Notes under the pieces: generated by a model
What the model was told of the DNA's origin: nothing
The model's database searches: none
The model's input: only the letters and a program-made list of their open reading frames with translations
Position numbers and translations under genes: made by a program
Shown: positions 13,301-22,358 of the stretch, piece by piece
Layout: each line of letters begins with the position of its first letter
How positions within the stretch are numbered: position 1 is the stretch's first letter
NCBI GenBank assembly: GCA_916613615.1
Contig: OU744721.1
Coordinates: 52,028,747 to 52,092,746, forward strand
Direction: 5' to 3'
DNA: 64,000 nt
Origin: Steromphala cineraria
Taxonomy: Eukaryota > Mollusca > Gastropoda > Trochida > Trochidae

Positions 13301-15432
13301 CTGGACTTGCAAATATATATATTTATGCATAATATCTCTAAAATGCTTGATTTTATGGGAAAATTAAGAAAACATCTCAAATACGTTTAATATTCGAAAT
13401 ATGCATCCAATTAATCTACCTATTAGTTACAATACCTAACAAGTATTTGTCACAAAGGTGACAAGATCCCCCGCCGCAAATTGATGTGAACAAAATGCAT
13501 ACTGTATACATAGAAACACTTGTCTACACTTGTCATGCTACTAGATGTCATTTAGACCACAACAAATCAACTGGTCCCTGGGTCTTCCATATATAAGCCT
13601 CACTGTGACCTTGAAAATAATGTGAAGGTCACCAAAATCGACTGGGCCCGGCGCCTCCCCAATAAGATGCTTTGTGTAAATTATGAAGAGAATCCAGTTA
13701 ATGGTTCTTGAGATATCCCGCTGACAAGCCTAAAATGCAGGTTTCAATGCTGAAATTTTCAGTCTCGCTGTGACCTTGAAAATAATGTGAAGGTCACCAA
13801 AATCGACTGGGCCAGGCGCCTTCCTAATAAGATGCATTGTGTAAGTTATGACGAGAATCCAGTGAATGGTTGTTGATATATCCCGCTGACAAGGGTAAAA
13901 TGTCAAAGTCTCGTAATGACCTTGAAATGAAGGTCAAGGTCATGAACCTCTAGAGGGACCTTGCTCTCATGGTGATGAAGCTTTATACAAAAAATGAAAA
14001 GAATCAGGTCAATAGTTTTTTAGTTATACAATTTCATCCGTCGGGACGTACGTACGGACGGACGCTGCTCAATACTATATCCCCCGCTTCGCGCTAAACG
14101 CGTGGCGGGGGATAATAGACACCATCGAATCGAATAAATCTTCCTGTCAGCTTATGACAAGGTTTCCAAATGACGTTTGGCGAATTTGCGCGCGCCACTC
14201 GAGCCACATTGTTCGGTTTTCGATCAAAATCCCGACTTTGAATGGCCGTATTTTCGCTGTAATGTACCGATTGACCTTTAACTTGTTATTTTCAGTAACA
14301 GTGGTTCCCGATGTAATAACATCGATTTCAAAATTTGACATATGTGATCCTATCAACATACTCTGTGTCTCCTTAAAGTCTGACTAAATAAGCGAACTGA
14401 TTATAGTATATATGTCATGTGCAAGTTATGACCATGTAAAATTAAATAACTTGTAGGGTGCTATCAGGATAATTAAAACTACCCTGGACATATTATTTTG
14501 CATAAAACATATGCATAACATATATCTTTTTGCGTACTGTTTTGTATATCTTGTACATCACAGATTACAACCCTTCTCAGTAGTGCTTCGTACAGTACTT
14601 TCAGTCAATCATCAGATTGAGGCTCTTATTGTTTAGCATGGATGTTTTGACATCTCTTTCTACTTTGACAAACTTTGTAGTGAACACCTAAACGTATCTT
14701 TACATCGATGTTGTTGAAATTTGGGGAAAAATCCTAAATTAACAACTCTTCATTTACAAGATAGAAATGGGTTCTTATTGTCAAATTCAAAACTTCTTAG
14801 TGTCGATTTGTAAGAAGACAAAAGAAAAAAATAGTTGAAAATTTTGACGTTTTACCGATGTTGACTTCAATAACCTTATGAATTTACCGAATCTTCAGAA
14901 AATCGGGTTATCTAGTGTTTGATATATAGACATGTCTGTTACATTACCTGCAAATTTAGTAAGACTATCACTTTAATTGGTGTCTACTTAAGTTCGACCA
15001 ATTCAATAAATGATTTACATGGTGGCAACATGAACACTTGCAGACACCTATAGTTGCGGGTACAGCAACGCAACGTGCAGTATACCTGGACAAAATACTG
15101 TGACTATGTGTCCCAGTCCACCCAGCTGTAAATGGGTACCTCGTAAGGATTGAGAGTGACATTAACGCTGTGCGTCACATGACTGCACATGTTATAGGCT
15201 CCCTCGGGAGTCGAGATGGTAAAAGAACTGTCATGAAGACTGATATCCAACGATCGAGGGAAAGCCAAAGCGCCTTTGAGCAGCGCTCTCTGAGCTGGAT
15301 ATTGGCGTTTTACAAATAAATAGTAATAAAAGTAATCATAGTAAAAAGTTATAAGGGGGAGAAAAACGATAACTCACCTACTTGGACCACTAAACTGGTT
15401 AATATGGTCATTGCAAAGATGCGACGAATCAT
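1204..15432 (-). CDS. Gene 1: F-type lectin/multi-EGF receptor, 3' part off window
   Basis: Gene model joined from ten exons, read right to left: 15432-15378, 12386-12291, 10800-10564, 8554-8375, 7734-7597, 5783-5649, 5471-5337, 5156-5025, 2203-2069, 1338-1204. Every junction has AG acceptor and GT donor and every internal exon is phase 1. The product starts with a signal peptide, then a short Cys-rich module, an F-type lectin domain in two exons and six EGF-like modules. The membrane and tail exons seen in the paralogue at 53.4-54.3 kb would lie left of base 1. Probable role: secretory-pathway surface receptor binding a glycan or apoptotic/microbial ligand (inferred from domains). Introns contain only the repeats listed separately; 6949-7596, 7735-8374, 11192-12290 and 14377-15377 show nothing I recognise. 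Confidence 0.85.
1499..2055. mobile_element. TTAA-flanked inverted-repeat element, family B
   Basis: TTAA followed by AGATGCTGTATCATACTTGC at the left is mirrored by GCAAGTATGAAACAGCATCT plus TTAA at the right. About 557 bp, no coding capacity. Further copies lie at 5865-6428 and 55788-56342. The TTAA target suggests piggyBac- or Kolobok-type mobilisation. It is shared with gene 2, so it inserted before the duplication. Confidence 0.75.
2069..2203 (-). CDS. Gene 1 exon 9: MEGF-type EGF module 5
   Basis: A 135-bp phase 1-1 exon: CRDGRYGQDC, CSKYCGHC, NQICNNSSGHC, PGACVDGWGGAKC. NNSS gives a possible N-glycosylation sequon. The donor is only 13 bases from the TTAA end of a 557-bp inverted-repeat element in the downstream intron. 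Confidence 0.85.
2533..2645. repeat. Fragment of TTAA-flanked family C
   Basis: The stretch starting AATTAAAGTGACACAGAGTA is nearly identical to the left end of the larger element at 13208 and is followed by diverged sequence. It is present at the same place in gene 2 (about 56832). The right end is not recognisable. Confidence 0.5.
3189..4769. mobile_element. 1.58-kb insertion of unknown class, gene 1 only
   Basis: Alignment with gene 2 (57481-57490, uninterrupted AATAATTACCATTTT) shows this whole stretch is an insertion with TTA (or TA) repeated at both junctions. It begins with a short hairpin (GGATTCAGC...GGCTGAATCC), carries another GATTCAGCC/GGCTGAA hairpin near 3270, and ends close to GCTGAATCC at about 4740. 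A block of about 185 bp starting GATATTTGCGACAGATG (4315) is repeated at 4501. No supported ORF. Confidence 0.6.
4315..4700. repeat. Direct duplication of a ~185-bp unit
   Basis: TTTGCGACAGATGTCGCATC and the next ~150 bases occur twice in direct order, diverged by roughly 15 percent. Both lie inside the gene-1-specific insertion. The unit has an embedded short palindrome GCGACAGATGTCGC. Confidence 0.7.
4879..4965. repeat. Intronic foldback (hairpin)
   Basis: Arms of about 29 bases (GGTATTTTCATATCACATTC... and its complement) surround a short loop. The gene 2 counterpart (57593-57706) is longer and its inner arms also pair (CAATATCAG with CTGATATTG), so gene 1 has lost part of one inner arm. 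Confidence 0.65.
5025..5156 (-). CDS. Gene 1 exon 8: MEGF-type EGF module 4
   Basis: A 132-bp phase 1-1 exon, one codon shorter than its siblings: CGDGRYGLNC, CSEECGHC, NQACDKTDGHC, QSC, DGWSGKKC. The usual PGAC is shortened to QSC (PSC in gene 2). Acceptor TTCCAG and donor GTGAGA are clear. Confidence 0.85.
5337..5471 (-). CDS. Gene 1 exon 7: MEGF-type EGF module 3
   Basis: A 135-bp phase 1-1 exon: CSDGRYGQDC, CSKECAHC, NQACDKTDGHC, PGACEDRWGGMKC. The usual GW before the last cysteine reads RW, a change absent in gene 2. Splice sites are intact. Confidence 0.85.
5649..5783 (-). CDS. Gene 1 exon 6: MEGF-type EGF module 2
   Basis: A 135-bp phase 1-1 exon of 45 residues with the pattern CRDGKYGQGC, CSKECAHC, NQACNKSTGHC, PGAC and DGWSGQKC. 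Eight cysteines and the GHCPGAC core match MEGF10/Draper/SREC repeats. The donor reads GTGAGT. The C-terminal half is almost identical to the other stalk exons, which indicates exon duplication. Confidence 0.85.
5865..6428. mobile_element. TTAA-flanked element, family B, inverted copy
   Basis: Same TTAA-AGATGCTGTATCATACTTGC terminal repeats as 1499-2055, with interior matching that element in reverse orientation. It lies in the intron between exons 5 and 6. Gene 2 lacks this region because of a deletion. Confidence 0.7.
6452..6618 (+). other. Possible short coding exon, unknown product
   Basis: An ATG in a fair context (GTTGCCATGG) opens about 56 codons, rich in Gln, Lys and Leu, ending at a possible donor AGAG/GTACT. 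It starts only 20 bases after the family-B element. I do not recognise the peptide and the region is deleted in gene 2, so it may be a retained gene fragment or a chance frame. Confidence 0.15.
7597..7734 (-). CDS. Gene 1 exon 5: EGF-like module 1
   Basis: A 138-bp phase 1-1 exon with eight cysteines: CSDGWFGEDC, CNC, EVCDKVTGRC, KRGC and GYEGDDC. It differs from the five downstream modules and resembles EGF repeats next to lectin domains in SREC/MEGF-like receptors. Acceptor TCACAG and donor GTAAGC are clear. It links the lectin head to the homologous EGF stalk. Confidence 0.85.
8375..8554 (-). CDS. Gene 1 exon 4: F-type lectin domain, second half
   Basis: A 180-bp phase 1-1 exon completing the lectin fold: VWRRKGMEILVDGKRC, EDVTCSETLTGRNLTITV and the hallmark C-terminal strand FFSLCEVQVF, equivalent to LCEVEVY of the family. 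It joins exon 3 through an Asn codon split A/AT. Only two bases differ from the gene 2 exon at 60328-60507. Cysteines in KRC, VTC and LCEV fit the family's disulfides, but the vicinal Cys pair of eel fucolectin is absent. Confidence 0.9.
8830..9297. mobile_element. TTAA-flanked inverted-repeat element, family D
   Basis: TTAAAGAGACACTCCGTGAG at the left pairs with GAACTCGCAGAGTGTCTCTT at the right, flanked by TTAA. 468 bp, noncoding. It is present in gene 2 at 60783-61250 with the left TTAA mutated to TTCA, so it predates the duplication. An interior GGTTTTCGATC segment is shared with family C. Confidence 0.7.
9434..9850. promoter_or_regulatory. Cluster of four CRE-type TGACGTCA sites in the lectin intron
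   Basis: Perfect TGACGTCA palindromes (CREB/ATF sites) lie at 9434-9441, 9799-9806, 9818-9825 and 9843-9850. All four are kept in gene 2 (61386, 61751, 61770, 61795). This could be an intronic enhancer; function is inferred from the motif only. Confidence 0.35.
9579..9690. repeat. Long hairpin with CGAGxGAGAGCGAG loop
   Basis: Arms of about 45 bases starting CCATGACATACTATGTTT pair almost perfectly around a GAGCGAGAGCGAGG loop. Conserved in gene 2 at 61531-61642. Resembles foldback elements; a related-looking hairpin lies at 33239-33355. No target duplication is evident. Confidence 0.7.
10165..10276. repeat. 18-bp minisatellite, about six units
   Basis: Tandem units close to ACATGTAAGTCACTTGTA. 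Gene 2 keeps only about two units (62115-62155), so the array expanded or contracted after duplication. The long frame it creates on the minus strand is an artefact of the repeat. Confidence 0.85.
10564..10800 (-). CDS. Gene 1 exon 3: F-type lectin domain, first half
   Basis: A 237-bp phase 1-1 exon encoding 79 residues with the fucolectin/FTP landmarks in order: NVALYGTATQ, ELAIDGNTDT, HGSCTHT, SWWSVQLG and MKIYNRE. These match the N-terminal half of the eel-fucolectin/tachylectin-4/pentraxin-1 family, a Ca-dependent beta-jelly-roll lectin. The fucose motif R-x-D-x4-R/K at the strand end reads R-E-I here, so canonical fucose binding is doubtful. The exon differs from its paralogue (62444-62680) at about 26 bases and 16 residues, far more than the next exon. 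A TTAA-flanked element sits 43 bp upstream of the acceptor. Confidence 0.9.
10843..11191. mobile_element. TTAA-flanked element, family A (gene 1 only)
   Basis: Left end TTAA-GGGGCAGTAACACGTTTT, right end AAACGTGCTATTGCCCC, with the right TTAA decayed. Gene 2 has the uninterrupted site (AAATCTTAAAACTTT near 62720). Its interior matches the other family-A copies. It lies 43 bp upstream of the lectin exon 3 acceptor. Confidence 0.8.
12291..12386 (-). CDS. Gene 1 exon 2: N-terminal Cys-rich EGF-like module
   Basis: A 96-bp phase 1-1 exon encoding about 32 residues with six cysteines and the typical EGF end GWDGPFCQR. It directly follows the signal peptide. It is shorter than a full EGF domain, so it may be a partial EGF or laminin-EGF module. 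Acceptor ATTGCAG and donor GTAAGTATA are clear. The paralogous exon at 63868-63963 differs at about five bases. Confidence 0.8.
12640..12905 (-). pseudogene. Tc1/mariner transposase C-terminal remnant
   Basis: On the minus strand a frame reads LNPIEHLWDIRGRHV (third catalytic acidic block of DDE Tc1 transposases). After a frame change it reads LYLEWHHIPQQDIQRLI, the family's C-terminal helix. The rest is missing. It lies in the intron between exons 1 and 2 of gene 1. Confidence 0.65.
13208..14376. mobile_element. TTAA-flanked element, family C, interrupted
   Basis: TTAAAGTGACACAGAGTATC at the left matches in inverse CATACTCTGTGTCTCCTTAA at the right. A separate tandem-repeat element (13467-14114) is nested inside. 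The region around 14170-14250 shares GGTTTTCGATC-type sequence with family D, so C and D are related. Confidence 0.6.
13467..14114. mobile_element. Pearl/HINE-like tandem-repeat element
   Basis: Starts at TCCCCCGCCGC and ends in a GC-rich hairpin, TATCCCCCGC...GGCGGGGGATA (14079-14114), preceded by ACGTACGGACGGACG. It contains two tandem units of about 165 bp (TGACCTTGAAAATAATGTGA at 13606 and 13771). A tandem core, a terminal palindrome and no ORF fit bivalve pearl elements, now grouped with Helentron-like HINEs. The assignment is inferred. Confidence 0.45.
15378..15432 (-). CDS. Gene 1 exon 1: start codon and signal peptide
   Basis: The ATG complements 15430-15432. It opens an 18-codon hydrophobic leader (MIRRIFAMTILTSLVVQV) ending phase 1 at a GTGAGT donor. 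The split codon joins to give Ala, so the leader reads ...VQVA followed by SDCNC, a good signal-peptidase site. A TTTTAG acceptor lies 9 bases upstream of the ATG (exon edge near 15441), which suggests an untranslated leader exon further upstream. The corresponding exon of gene 2 is beyond the right edge. Confidence 0.8.
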
Positions 15433-15441
15433 GTCAGCTGT

Positions 15442-16760
15442 CTAAAACCAACAAAAATACATATCAGTATTCTTAAAGAAGAAAGTAGTGTAAAATGTAT
15501 ACTTTTATTTAAGAAAAACAGTTTACGAATAAATGTAGCATGCCTTTTGCATTGCAATATATTCAATCTTGAAATATAAAGTAAATATTTAAGTAAACAA
15601 AACCCTGAAAATTATTTTAGATGAAATGTATGTGTTCATAATTCAAAAATAGAAGATTAAGATTCTTAACCAAAAACACTACATAATGATTAAGCTACAA
15701 ACTCGCTAAACAGTATAAGTGTAGTTATACGTAAAGAAATATGAAAACAGCACATGTCTATGGTCACACAAGGGTTTGCACAATTATCATGACTATACAT
15801 TTCAATTCTGTATCTCTTATTGCTTCAGGGACAAATAGGCTTAGTGAGTCTTAAAGTTGATACGACAAATGCTGTTTTAAAATTAATAGTTATGTAGTTG
15901 CAATGTAATTAATATTAAAAGACAAATATATGAGCCATCTCTGTTCCTTGAAAAAATGCCAGTAACATTTATCATATCTATTTATTTTATCTAATTTTAC
16001 AGGGAATATTGATATAATTGATAACGTATTTTCTCGACGATAGTAAATAGATTGATAGGATTGCTTTGCACAACTGAGACAATGACCTTACTCAATCTGA
16101 CATTTCTAGAAACGAACATGCAAAAGAAATCAACGAGTCATTCCTGTTCCCTGTTGATAACCATATTTTACACTCGTCGTGACGTACAACTGATGGCATA
16201 CTAACCGTATGCCGTATTGAATTGACCTATGTCGTAACATTAACTCGCATTCCGAAGATTTGATTGGATAACCGATGACCTCTCATTTAGGGTCAACTAA
16301 AAACGGAACTTTTTTCGAATTTAAAACAAACATGTCATTTCTTTAATTTAACATCTTTATATCCTTCAGTATTATTAGGTACGAATTTGGAAAACTGTCT
16401 ATTTGATCAGTGTGCAAAATCGATTTCACGAATCTGTTTTTATTTCAACGACTGCATCAATAAAAGGACTAGTTCCAACCGTTAGAACATCCGAACATCG
16501 CATCATGCACACATGACATTGTAAGTGTCAATTGTGGTTAGACCAAGTGAAATGCTGTCAAATTTGACAAGCACTGATGGTAAACAGGTTTAAAATGCAG
16601 TCAGGAACACAACATAGGAAATCCTCGAACATGCCCGTTTAGCTACACAACCTTTCCCATCACGCCGTTTTCATTATCAACTGTATCTCTTCAATCGTTT
16701 CATTTGCTTAGCAATTAGAAAAAAAATAGAGCCAGTGGCTCTGTAGCTCATCAAGCTTAT
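15442..16760. other. Upstream of gene 1, no feature recognised
   Basis: AT-rich noncoding sequence between the first coding exon of gene 1 and the AGGTCA-rich array. If the leader exon is far upstream this is intron 1. I see no ORF, repeat boundary or convincing core promoter. Confidence 0.4.
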
Positions 16761-16769
16761 TATCAATTT

Positions 16770-18625
16770 TGCTGAAGTTTTTGTTTTTGTGAAGTTTCCA
16801 CCGCAGCCGCACTCGTATTACAAGCTATAACTTTTTTCCACTAAGCTTTCCAGAACTCTTATAATAATAATAATAATAATAGTCCACTTTTAACGCGCTG
16901 AATCCATGCTCGTTACATGCTCTAAGCGCACAAAGTCAAGAGAAAAAGAGGAGACTAATCAGAGAAGGCACATCTGAAGAGATAGGTTTTAAGGTTTGTC
17001 TTGAACATAACTTACTAATCATACCTCCGGGAAACAATTTTGACACGTTCACTTTCAAGGTCAAAGGTCAAGGTCATGAGCTATGTAATCACTCTAAGAT
17101 TTCCTTGTAAACGCGATTACATGAAAAGTTTTTTGCTATGAAGCTCTAACTTGGTATATATCATCCTTGGAAAAGTAAAAGATTTTGGAAAGGTTTCGAC
17201 TACAATCCGTCCAAGGTCAAGGTCACGTAAAGGTCATGACTAGAGCATGATTTGCGAAAATGCTTGATTTTAACTATTAACACTTTTAATCAATACATGA
17301 TTGTTATACTCAATAAAAAGTGTTTAATGATTGTGTGACCTAGAAGGTCAAAGGTCAAGGTCATGAGATATGAGTTATTGCAATATGCACTAAATTTGGG
17401 TATAACTTTATCCCATTTAGCTTTCCAGAACTCATGAACATGTCGAAATGTGAACACTTCAAGGGAATCATTATGACATATTCACTTTCAAGGTCAAATT
17501 AGGTCAAAGTCACGAGCTATGTAATCACTCTAAGATTTCCTTGTAAACGTGATAACTTAAAAAGTTTTGGTGCTATGAAGCTTTAACTTGGTATATATCA
17601 TCCTTGGAAAAGTAAAAGATTTTGAAAAGGTTTCGACTACAATCCGTCCAAGGTCAAGGTCACGTAAAGGTCATGACTAGAGCATGATTTGCGAAAATGC
17701 TTGATTTTAACTATTAACACTTTTAATCATTACATGATTGTTATACTAAAAAAAAAGTGTTCAACGATTGTGTGACCTTGAAGGTCAAAGGTCAAGGTCA
17801 TGAGATATGAGTTATTACAATGTGCACTAAATTTTGGTATAACTTTATCCCATTTAGCTTTTCAAGACTCATGAACATGTCTTAATGTGAACACTTCCAG
17901 GGAATCATTATGACATGTTCACTTTCAAGTTCAAATGTCAAGGTCACGAGTTATAAAGTCCCTTAAAAATTCCTTGCAAAAATGGTAACTTGAAAAGTTT
18001 TTGTTCTATAAAGCTCTAACTTGGTATATATTATCCTTGGAAAGGTAAAAAAAACCGAAAAGGTTTTGGCTACAATCCGTCAAAGATCAAGGTCACAGCA
18101 AGGTCATGACTTAAGCATGATTTAGCGAAAATGCCTAATTTTAACTATGATCACTTTTAATCAATAAATGATTATTATACTCAATAAAAAGTGTTCAATG
18201 ATTGTGTGACCTTGAGTCAAAGGTCAAGGTCATAAGTTATGAATTATTGCAATTCATTGTAAACACGATAACGTGAAAAGTTTTTGTGCTATGAAGTTTA
18301 GACTTTGTATATATTTTCTCTTGAGAAGTAATTCTTTATATAGTTTTGGTTACGAACAATCAAAGATCAACGTCATGGCAAGGTCAACATATATGGAGAA
18401 AATAAAGTTAATTTCTAACACTTTATTTCATTACATTAATGTTATAGTTTTACTCAATGAAATGTGTTAATTGATTGTTTGACCTTGAGTGTCAAAGGTC
18501 AAGGTCACGAGAAAATGCCCAATTTGGTGAGGCCTGTAAAAGGCGGAACAGGGTAGGCCAACCCTAAGTTTCGGGGCTGCTCTGCTGTTGTGGTGTCCCG
18601 CAAACGCTAATCTAGTTTCATTTAA
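16770..18625. mobile_element. AGGTCA-rich tandem-repeat element, plus orientation
   Basis: About three units of roughly 435 bp, each with TGACCTTGAAGGTCAAAGG followed by TCAAGGTCATGAGATATGAG (for example near 17340, 17775 and 18207). The right end has GGGGCTGCTCTG...GTCCCGCAAACGCTAATCTA. The left end includes GTTTTTGTGAAGTTTCCACC. The same element, inverted, is at 46073-48385. No ORF; probably a nonautonomous pearl/HINE-like element. Confidence 0.6.
16861..16881. repeat. (ATA)7 microsatellite
   Basis: Seven consecutive ATA triplets inside the left part of the tandem-repeat element. Confidence 0.9.
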
Positions 18626-19034
18626 GATTGCAAGGAGGAACAAGTTCATCTTTGACGATTAGACTTCCCGAAAGCTATCACTAAACACTTCCGGTCCTGA
18701 GCTATCTTTGCTTCCTGAAACGGTTTTAAATCTCCCCTATTACAAATATCATACATGTATTGTCCATATGATTCTATCTCAATGAGTGTGTTTCAACTTC
18801 CTTGTTGGTAGATAAATACGATCCATAAATTGCGCATGGTAACACACATACCAAAGAACAATCAATGAAAGAAAATATATATACAAATACATGTACTTCC
18901 AGATTGTGCAAATGCTGAACGAGGTCAAACATGATAAAAACAATCATTTCACATTTCACTTTGGCTACATACAATGAAATCAGTCTAAACCCAAGGTAAT
19001 GACTTCACTCTATTGCATTACCCGAGGATCAGTT

Positions 19035-19160
19035 TTAAAGGCGCAGTAGTACGTTTTTTTGATGATTTTATATGTTAAAATTTTCACTGATAAATACAAG
19101 TTCATACTAAATGTATTATTTTGACAGTGCCAAAAGTCTCAATACACAAGCCAATCACTC
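19035..19160. mobile_element. TTAA element family A, left part only
   Basis: TTAAAGGCGCAGTAGTACGT and about 100 following bases match the family-A terminus. Beyond about 19160 the similarity is lost, so the right half is deleted or diverged. The preceding stretch 18626-19034 shows nothing else. Confidence 0.55.
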
Positions 19161-19319
19161 TACAAGTTTCCAAATGTCGGAATATGATAGAAAAGCATCT
19201 CAAAGTTGTAACTCAAAGTTATCCACTCGACTACGACGAATCTAATACTTTCAATGTTAGTATGTCAATAACAAGCTGTTGTTATTCATTTGACGAAAAT
19301 AGTGTGATGCGCACGTATC

Positions 19320-19490
19320 GGCTGTCAATCGCATAGCGACTCGTGAAAGATTGAGATTCACGTGCAGTGCGAGGTATTGGCTGTCAATCGCATAGGGACG
19401 CGTGAAAGATGAGAGATTTACGTGCAGTGCGAGGTATTAGCTGTCATTCCAATTGCGATGCGTGAAAGATTGGAGATACACGTGCATGGC
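19320..19490. repeat. ~60-bp minisatellite, three units
   Basis: GCTGTCAATCGCATAG(C/G)GAC begins units at 19321 and 19380, with a diverged third at 19440. Each contains CGTGAAAGAT and (T)ACGTGCA(G/T)G. Confidence 0.85.
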
Positions 19491-19989
19491 ATGTTCATTT
19501 CAAGGAAGTCTTAAGATCCGATGACTGAGAACCAAAAATTTTACTTTTTTTATAGTAAAACATTGGAAATATGTTATGGAAGTTACAGTTGTAATGTTGT
19601 GAAGATCTAGGCACGTATGGATAATGTCGAGAATGCACGAAGACGAGTGGTCTCGTGAAAATAATTATAATATATTACTTTAAGAATCCTTTTCTTCTCA
19701 TGCATTCTCCATTACAGAGTGGCATAGCCAAACACTCGTTATGAAAAATACAACATACCTTAAACTTCATATACAACATCAATGCCACGCACTCCTCAAT
19801 ACAAATAGAGATAGTATTATGTATATTTTTTTTTTTTTTTTTTTTTTATTCGTCCCCACAGTTACAAGTTTACACAAACCATGTCATAACAGCTACATGA
19901 CAAAGGAGGCATGATGGCAACAAAACCAAATCTATAAAAAGTCAACAACAAAAAATTATATATATATATAAATAAAATTGCATGTTAAA

Positions 19990-20787
19990 TCAAAGATATG
20001 GGATGAAAGGAAACCATTTGTTTTCAAATTTTTGTTCTTTATTATTTCTTTTAGTAATAAACTTTTCAGCCTGGTAAATCAATTTTAATGTTTTCAGAAA
20101 GTTGCCAAGTTTTGGAATAATATTTTTGATATTGCATATATGAATATGCCTTTTTGCTGAGAAAATAATTTGGTTTAGTATTTGTTTTAAATTTAAACTA
20201 CCAAACCAAACCAAATATTTTGTTATTTTAATTTCCAGCTTGGGATAGGTATTTAGCCAATTCTCAACATCATTCCAAAATATCTTGGTTTCATTACAAT
20301 CCCAATAAACATGGCATATGGATTCCTGTGTGTCATAACAAAAGCTACAAGTGTCTTTATCAATCAGTTTCATTTTTAAAAGCTCTCTTTTTGAATATAT
20401 AATATCATGTAAAAACTTAAATTGAAAATCAATAAGTTTGACATCCATAAAACCATAAATGTCAAAAATCTTATGACATTCTATGTCGCAGTCAAAAAGA
20501 TTTTCCCATTTCAAACATATCTTAAGTTGTCTGTCATCAGACATGAGTTTATCATAAAATATTCTAGATCCTTTTGAGAGTGAAGTAAGGCTTTTGTTAC
20601 AGGAAGTAATATTCATGTTATTAATGGGTATCATACTTTTATTATTTATAGTTTGTATCCATGGCTTTGGCAATAAATTAATAACATATTTGTAATCTAA
20701 CACTGTTCCTCTGATGCCATACATAAATTTAAGTGTTTCAAAAGGCATAAAACCTGATATGTCACATAAGTCTTTACTTGATAACAT
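19990..20787 (-). pseudogene. LINE 1 C-terminal segment with zinc knuckle
   Basis: 265 residues, including CSFCYDTQESICHVYWDC, a C-x2-C-x7-H-x4-C zf-RVT motif near residue 150. It ends in a natural stop at 19990, followed by about 140 bases of 3' UTR and the poly(A) tail. Confidence 0.8.
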
Positions 20788-21210
20788 TCCTCTGTCAGCC
20801 CAATGTTTTATAAAGTGGTGAGTATTTTTTAAATTGTGATTAAACCAAAGGGGCTGAGCTAGGATATCATCAATATTATCATTATCTATTTCATTCTTCT
20901 TACAGTATCTACTCCATGCCTTAAGAACATCAAGCCAGTATGGATTATTAATATCAAAAACTTCTATACCATAACGTTAAAGGGTATTTTGCAAGGGTTA
21001 ATTACAGACTCTTTTTTAAAGTAAAGTCTCAAAGTTGATAATTTTAAAGCTTCAATAAATGTTTTTATATCAATCATCCTTAGACCACCATCTTTTTTCA
21101 ATCTTTTCATAGTAACCCTTTTTATCTTATCATTTTTGTCATTCCAAATAAAATTAAAAAATATTTTTTCAAGTGAAGAGATGAAGGAATCTGGGGGATT
21201 AGGTAATGCG

Positions 21211-22350
21211 CTAAATATATGGACATGAAACTGCTAAAGTCTTAATAACTGTAATCTTTCCTATTAAAGTCAGATGCCTTTTTCTCCAATTGGCTAATAA
21301 TCTATTAATTTCTTCTAGCCTTTTCCTAGTATTTATTACCCATAAGTCACAGAGTGTTGGAGTAAATTTGATACCCAATATTTCAAATTCTCCACTGTGC
21401 CATTCTATCTTTATATCCTTACATAATTTTTCATGACTATTTGCTTTTGAGCCTATCCAAATTGCTTTAGTCTTGTCTATATTAATCTTAAGTCCTGACA
21501 TTTTGTAAAATCTGTTTAATGTAGAGATAGCAGCATATAGACTCTCTTCAGATCCATCAAGCAGTAATTCTGTATCATCAGCATATTGTCCAAGCTTATA
21601 TTCATTATCATCTATCACAATTCCTTTTATGTCTTTATTTGCTCGTATCATACAACCTAGGATTTCAGCTACAAAGAGAAATAAGTAGGGGGAAAGGGGG
21701 TCTCCTTGTCTACATCCTCTTTCATTTACAAAATAATCTGATAAATGGCCATTTTGAATTACACAAGATGTTGTATCAAAAGTTAAGAGGTCTATCCAGC
21801 TTCTTATGTGAGGGCCAAATCCAAATTTCTTTAGTACTAAGTCAATGAATGTTTTGGAAACTGTATCAAAGGCTTTTTCAAAGTCAATTAAAATCAGTAA
21901 ACCTGGAATATTTCTTCTTTTTTTTGCTTCAAACATAACATCATAGAGCATTCTTGTATTTTCACTGATTGTTCTACCTGGGATAAATCCTGTTTGATTT
22001 CCGTGGATAAGAGAATCTAGTGTTTTCTTCAAACGGTTAGTTATACAAGTGCTAATTATCTTATAAAGGGCATTCAAAAGGGTTATTGGCCTCCAATTTT
22101 TTAAGAAAGATCTATCTTTATTTGGTTTAGGGATACAGGTTATTACCCCCCTTTTTACTGTCAAAGACAATTTTCTATTTACTGATACATTTTTTATAAA
22201 TCTGAAAATCCAAATTTTCAAGTCTTTCCAAAAGAATTTGAAAAAATCAATAGGAAAGCCATCAATACCCGGGCTTTTGTTATTTTTCATATTTCTAACT
22301 GCATTTGTTATCTCTTCAATGCTGATATCTTTTTCTAGTATGTCTCTCAA
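21211..22350 (-). pseudogene. LINE 1 reverse transcriptase segment
   Basis: About 379 residues with RT blocks in order: NNKSPGIDGFPIDFF, NWRPITLLNALYKI, TGFIPGRTI, LLILIDFEKAFDTV (catalytic Asp), RGCRQGDPLSPYLF, GQYADDTELLLDG (YADD catalytic box), SGLKINIDKTKAIW and LGIKF. The frame breaks near 21211; a further ~400 bases of thumb/connector are present in other frames (20788-21210). Confidence 0.9.
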
Positions 22351-22358
22351 ATCATCAT

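Noticed and set aside
16770..18625. CRISPR-like spaced repeats
   Set aside because: Units are 400+ bp with no short repeat/spacer alternation, and the DNA is clearly animal.
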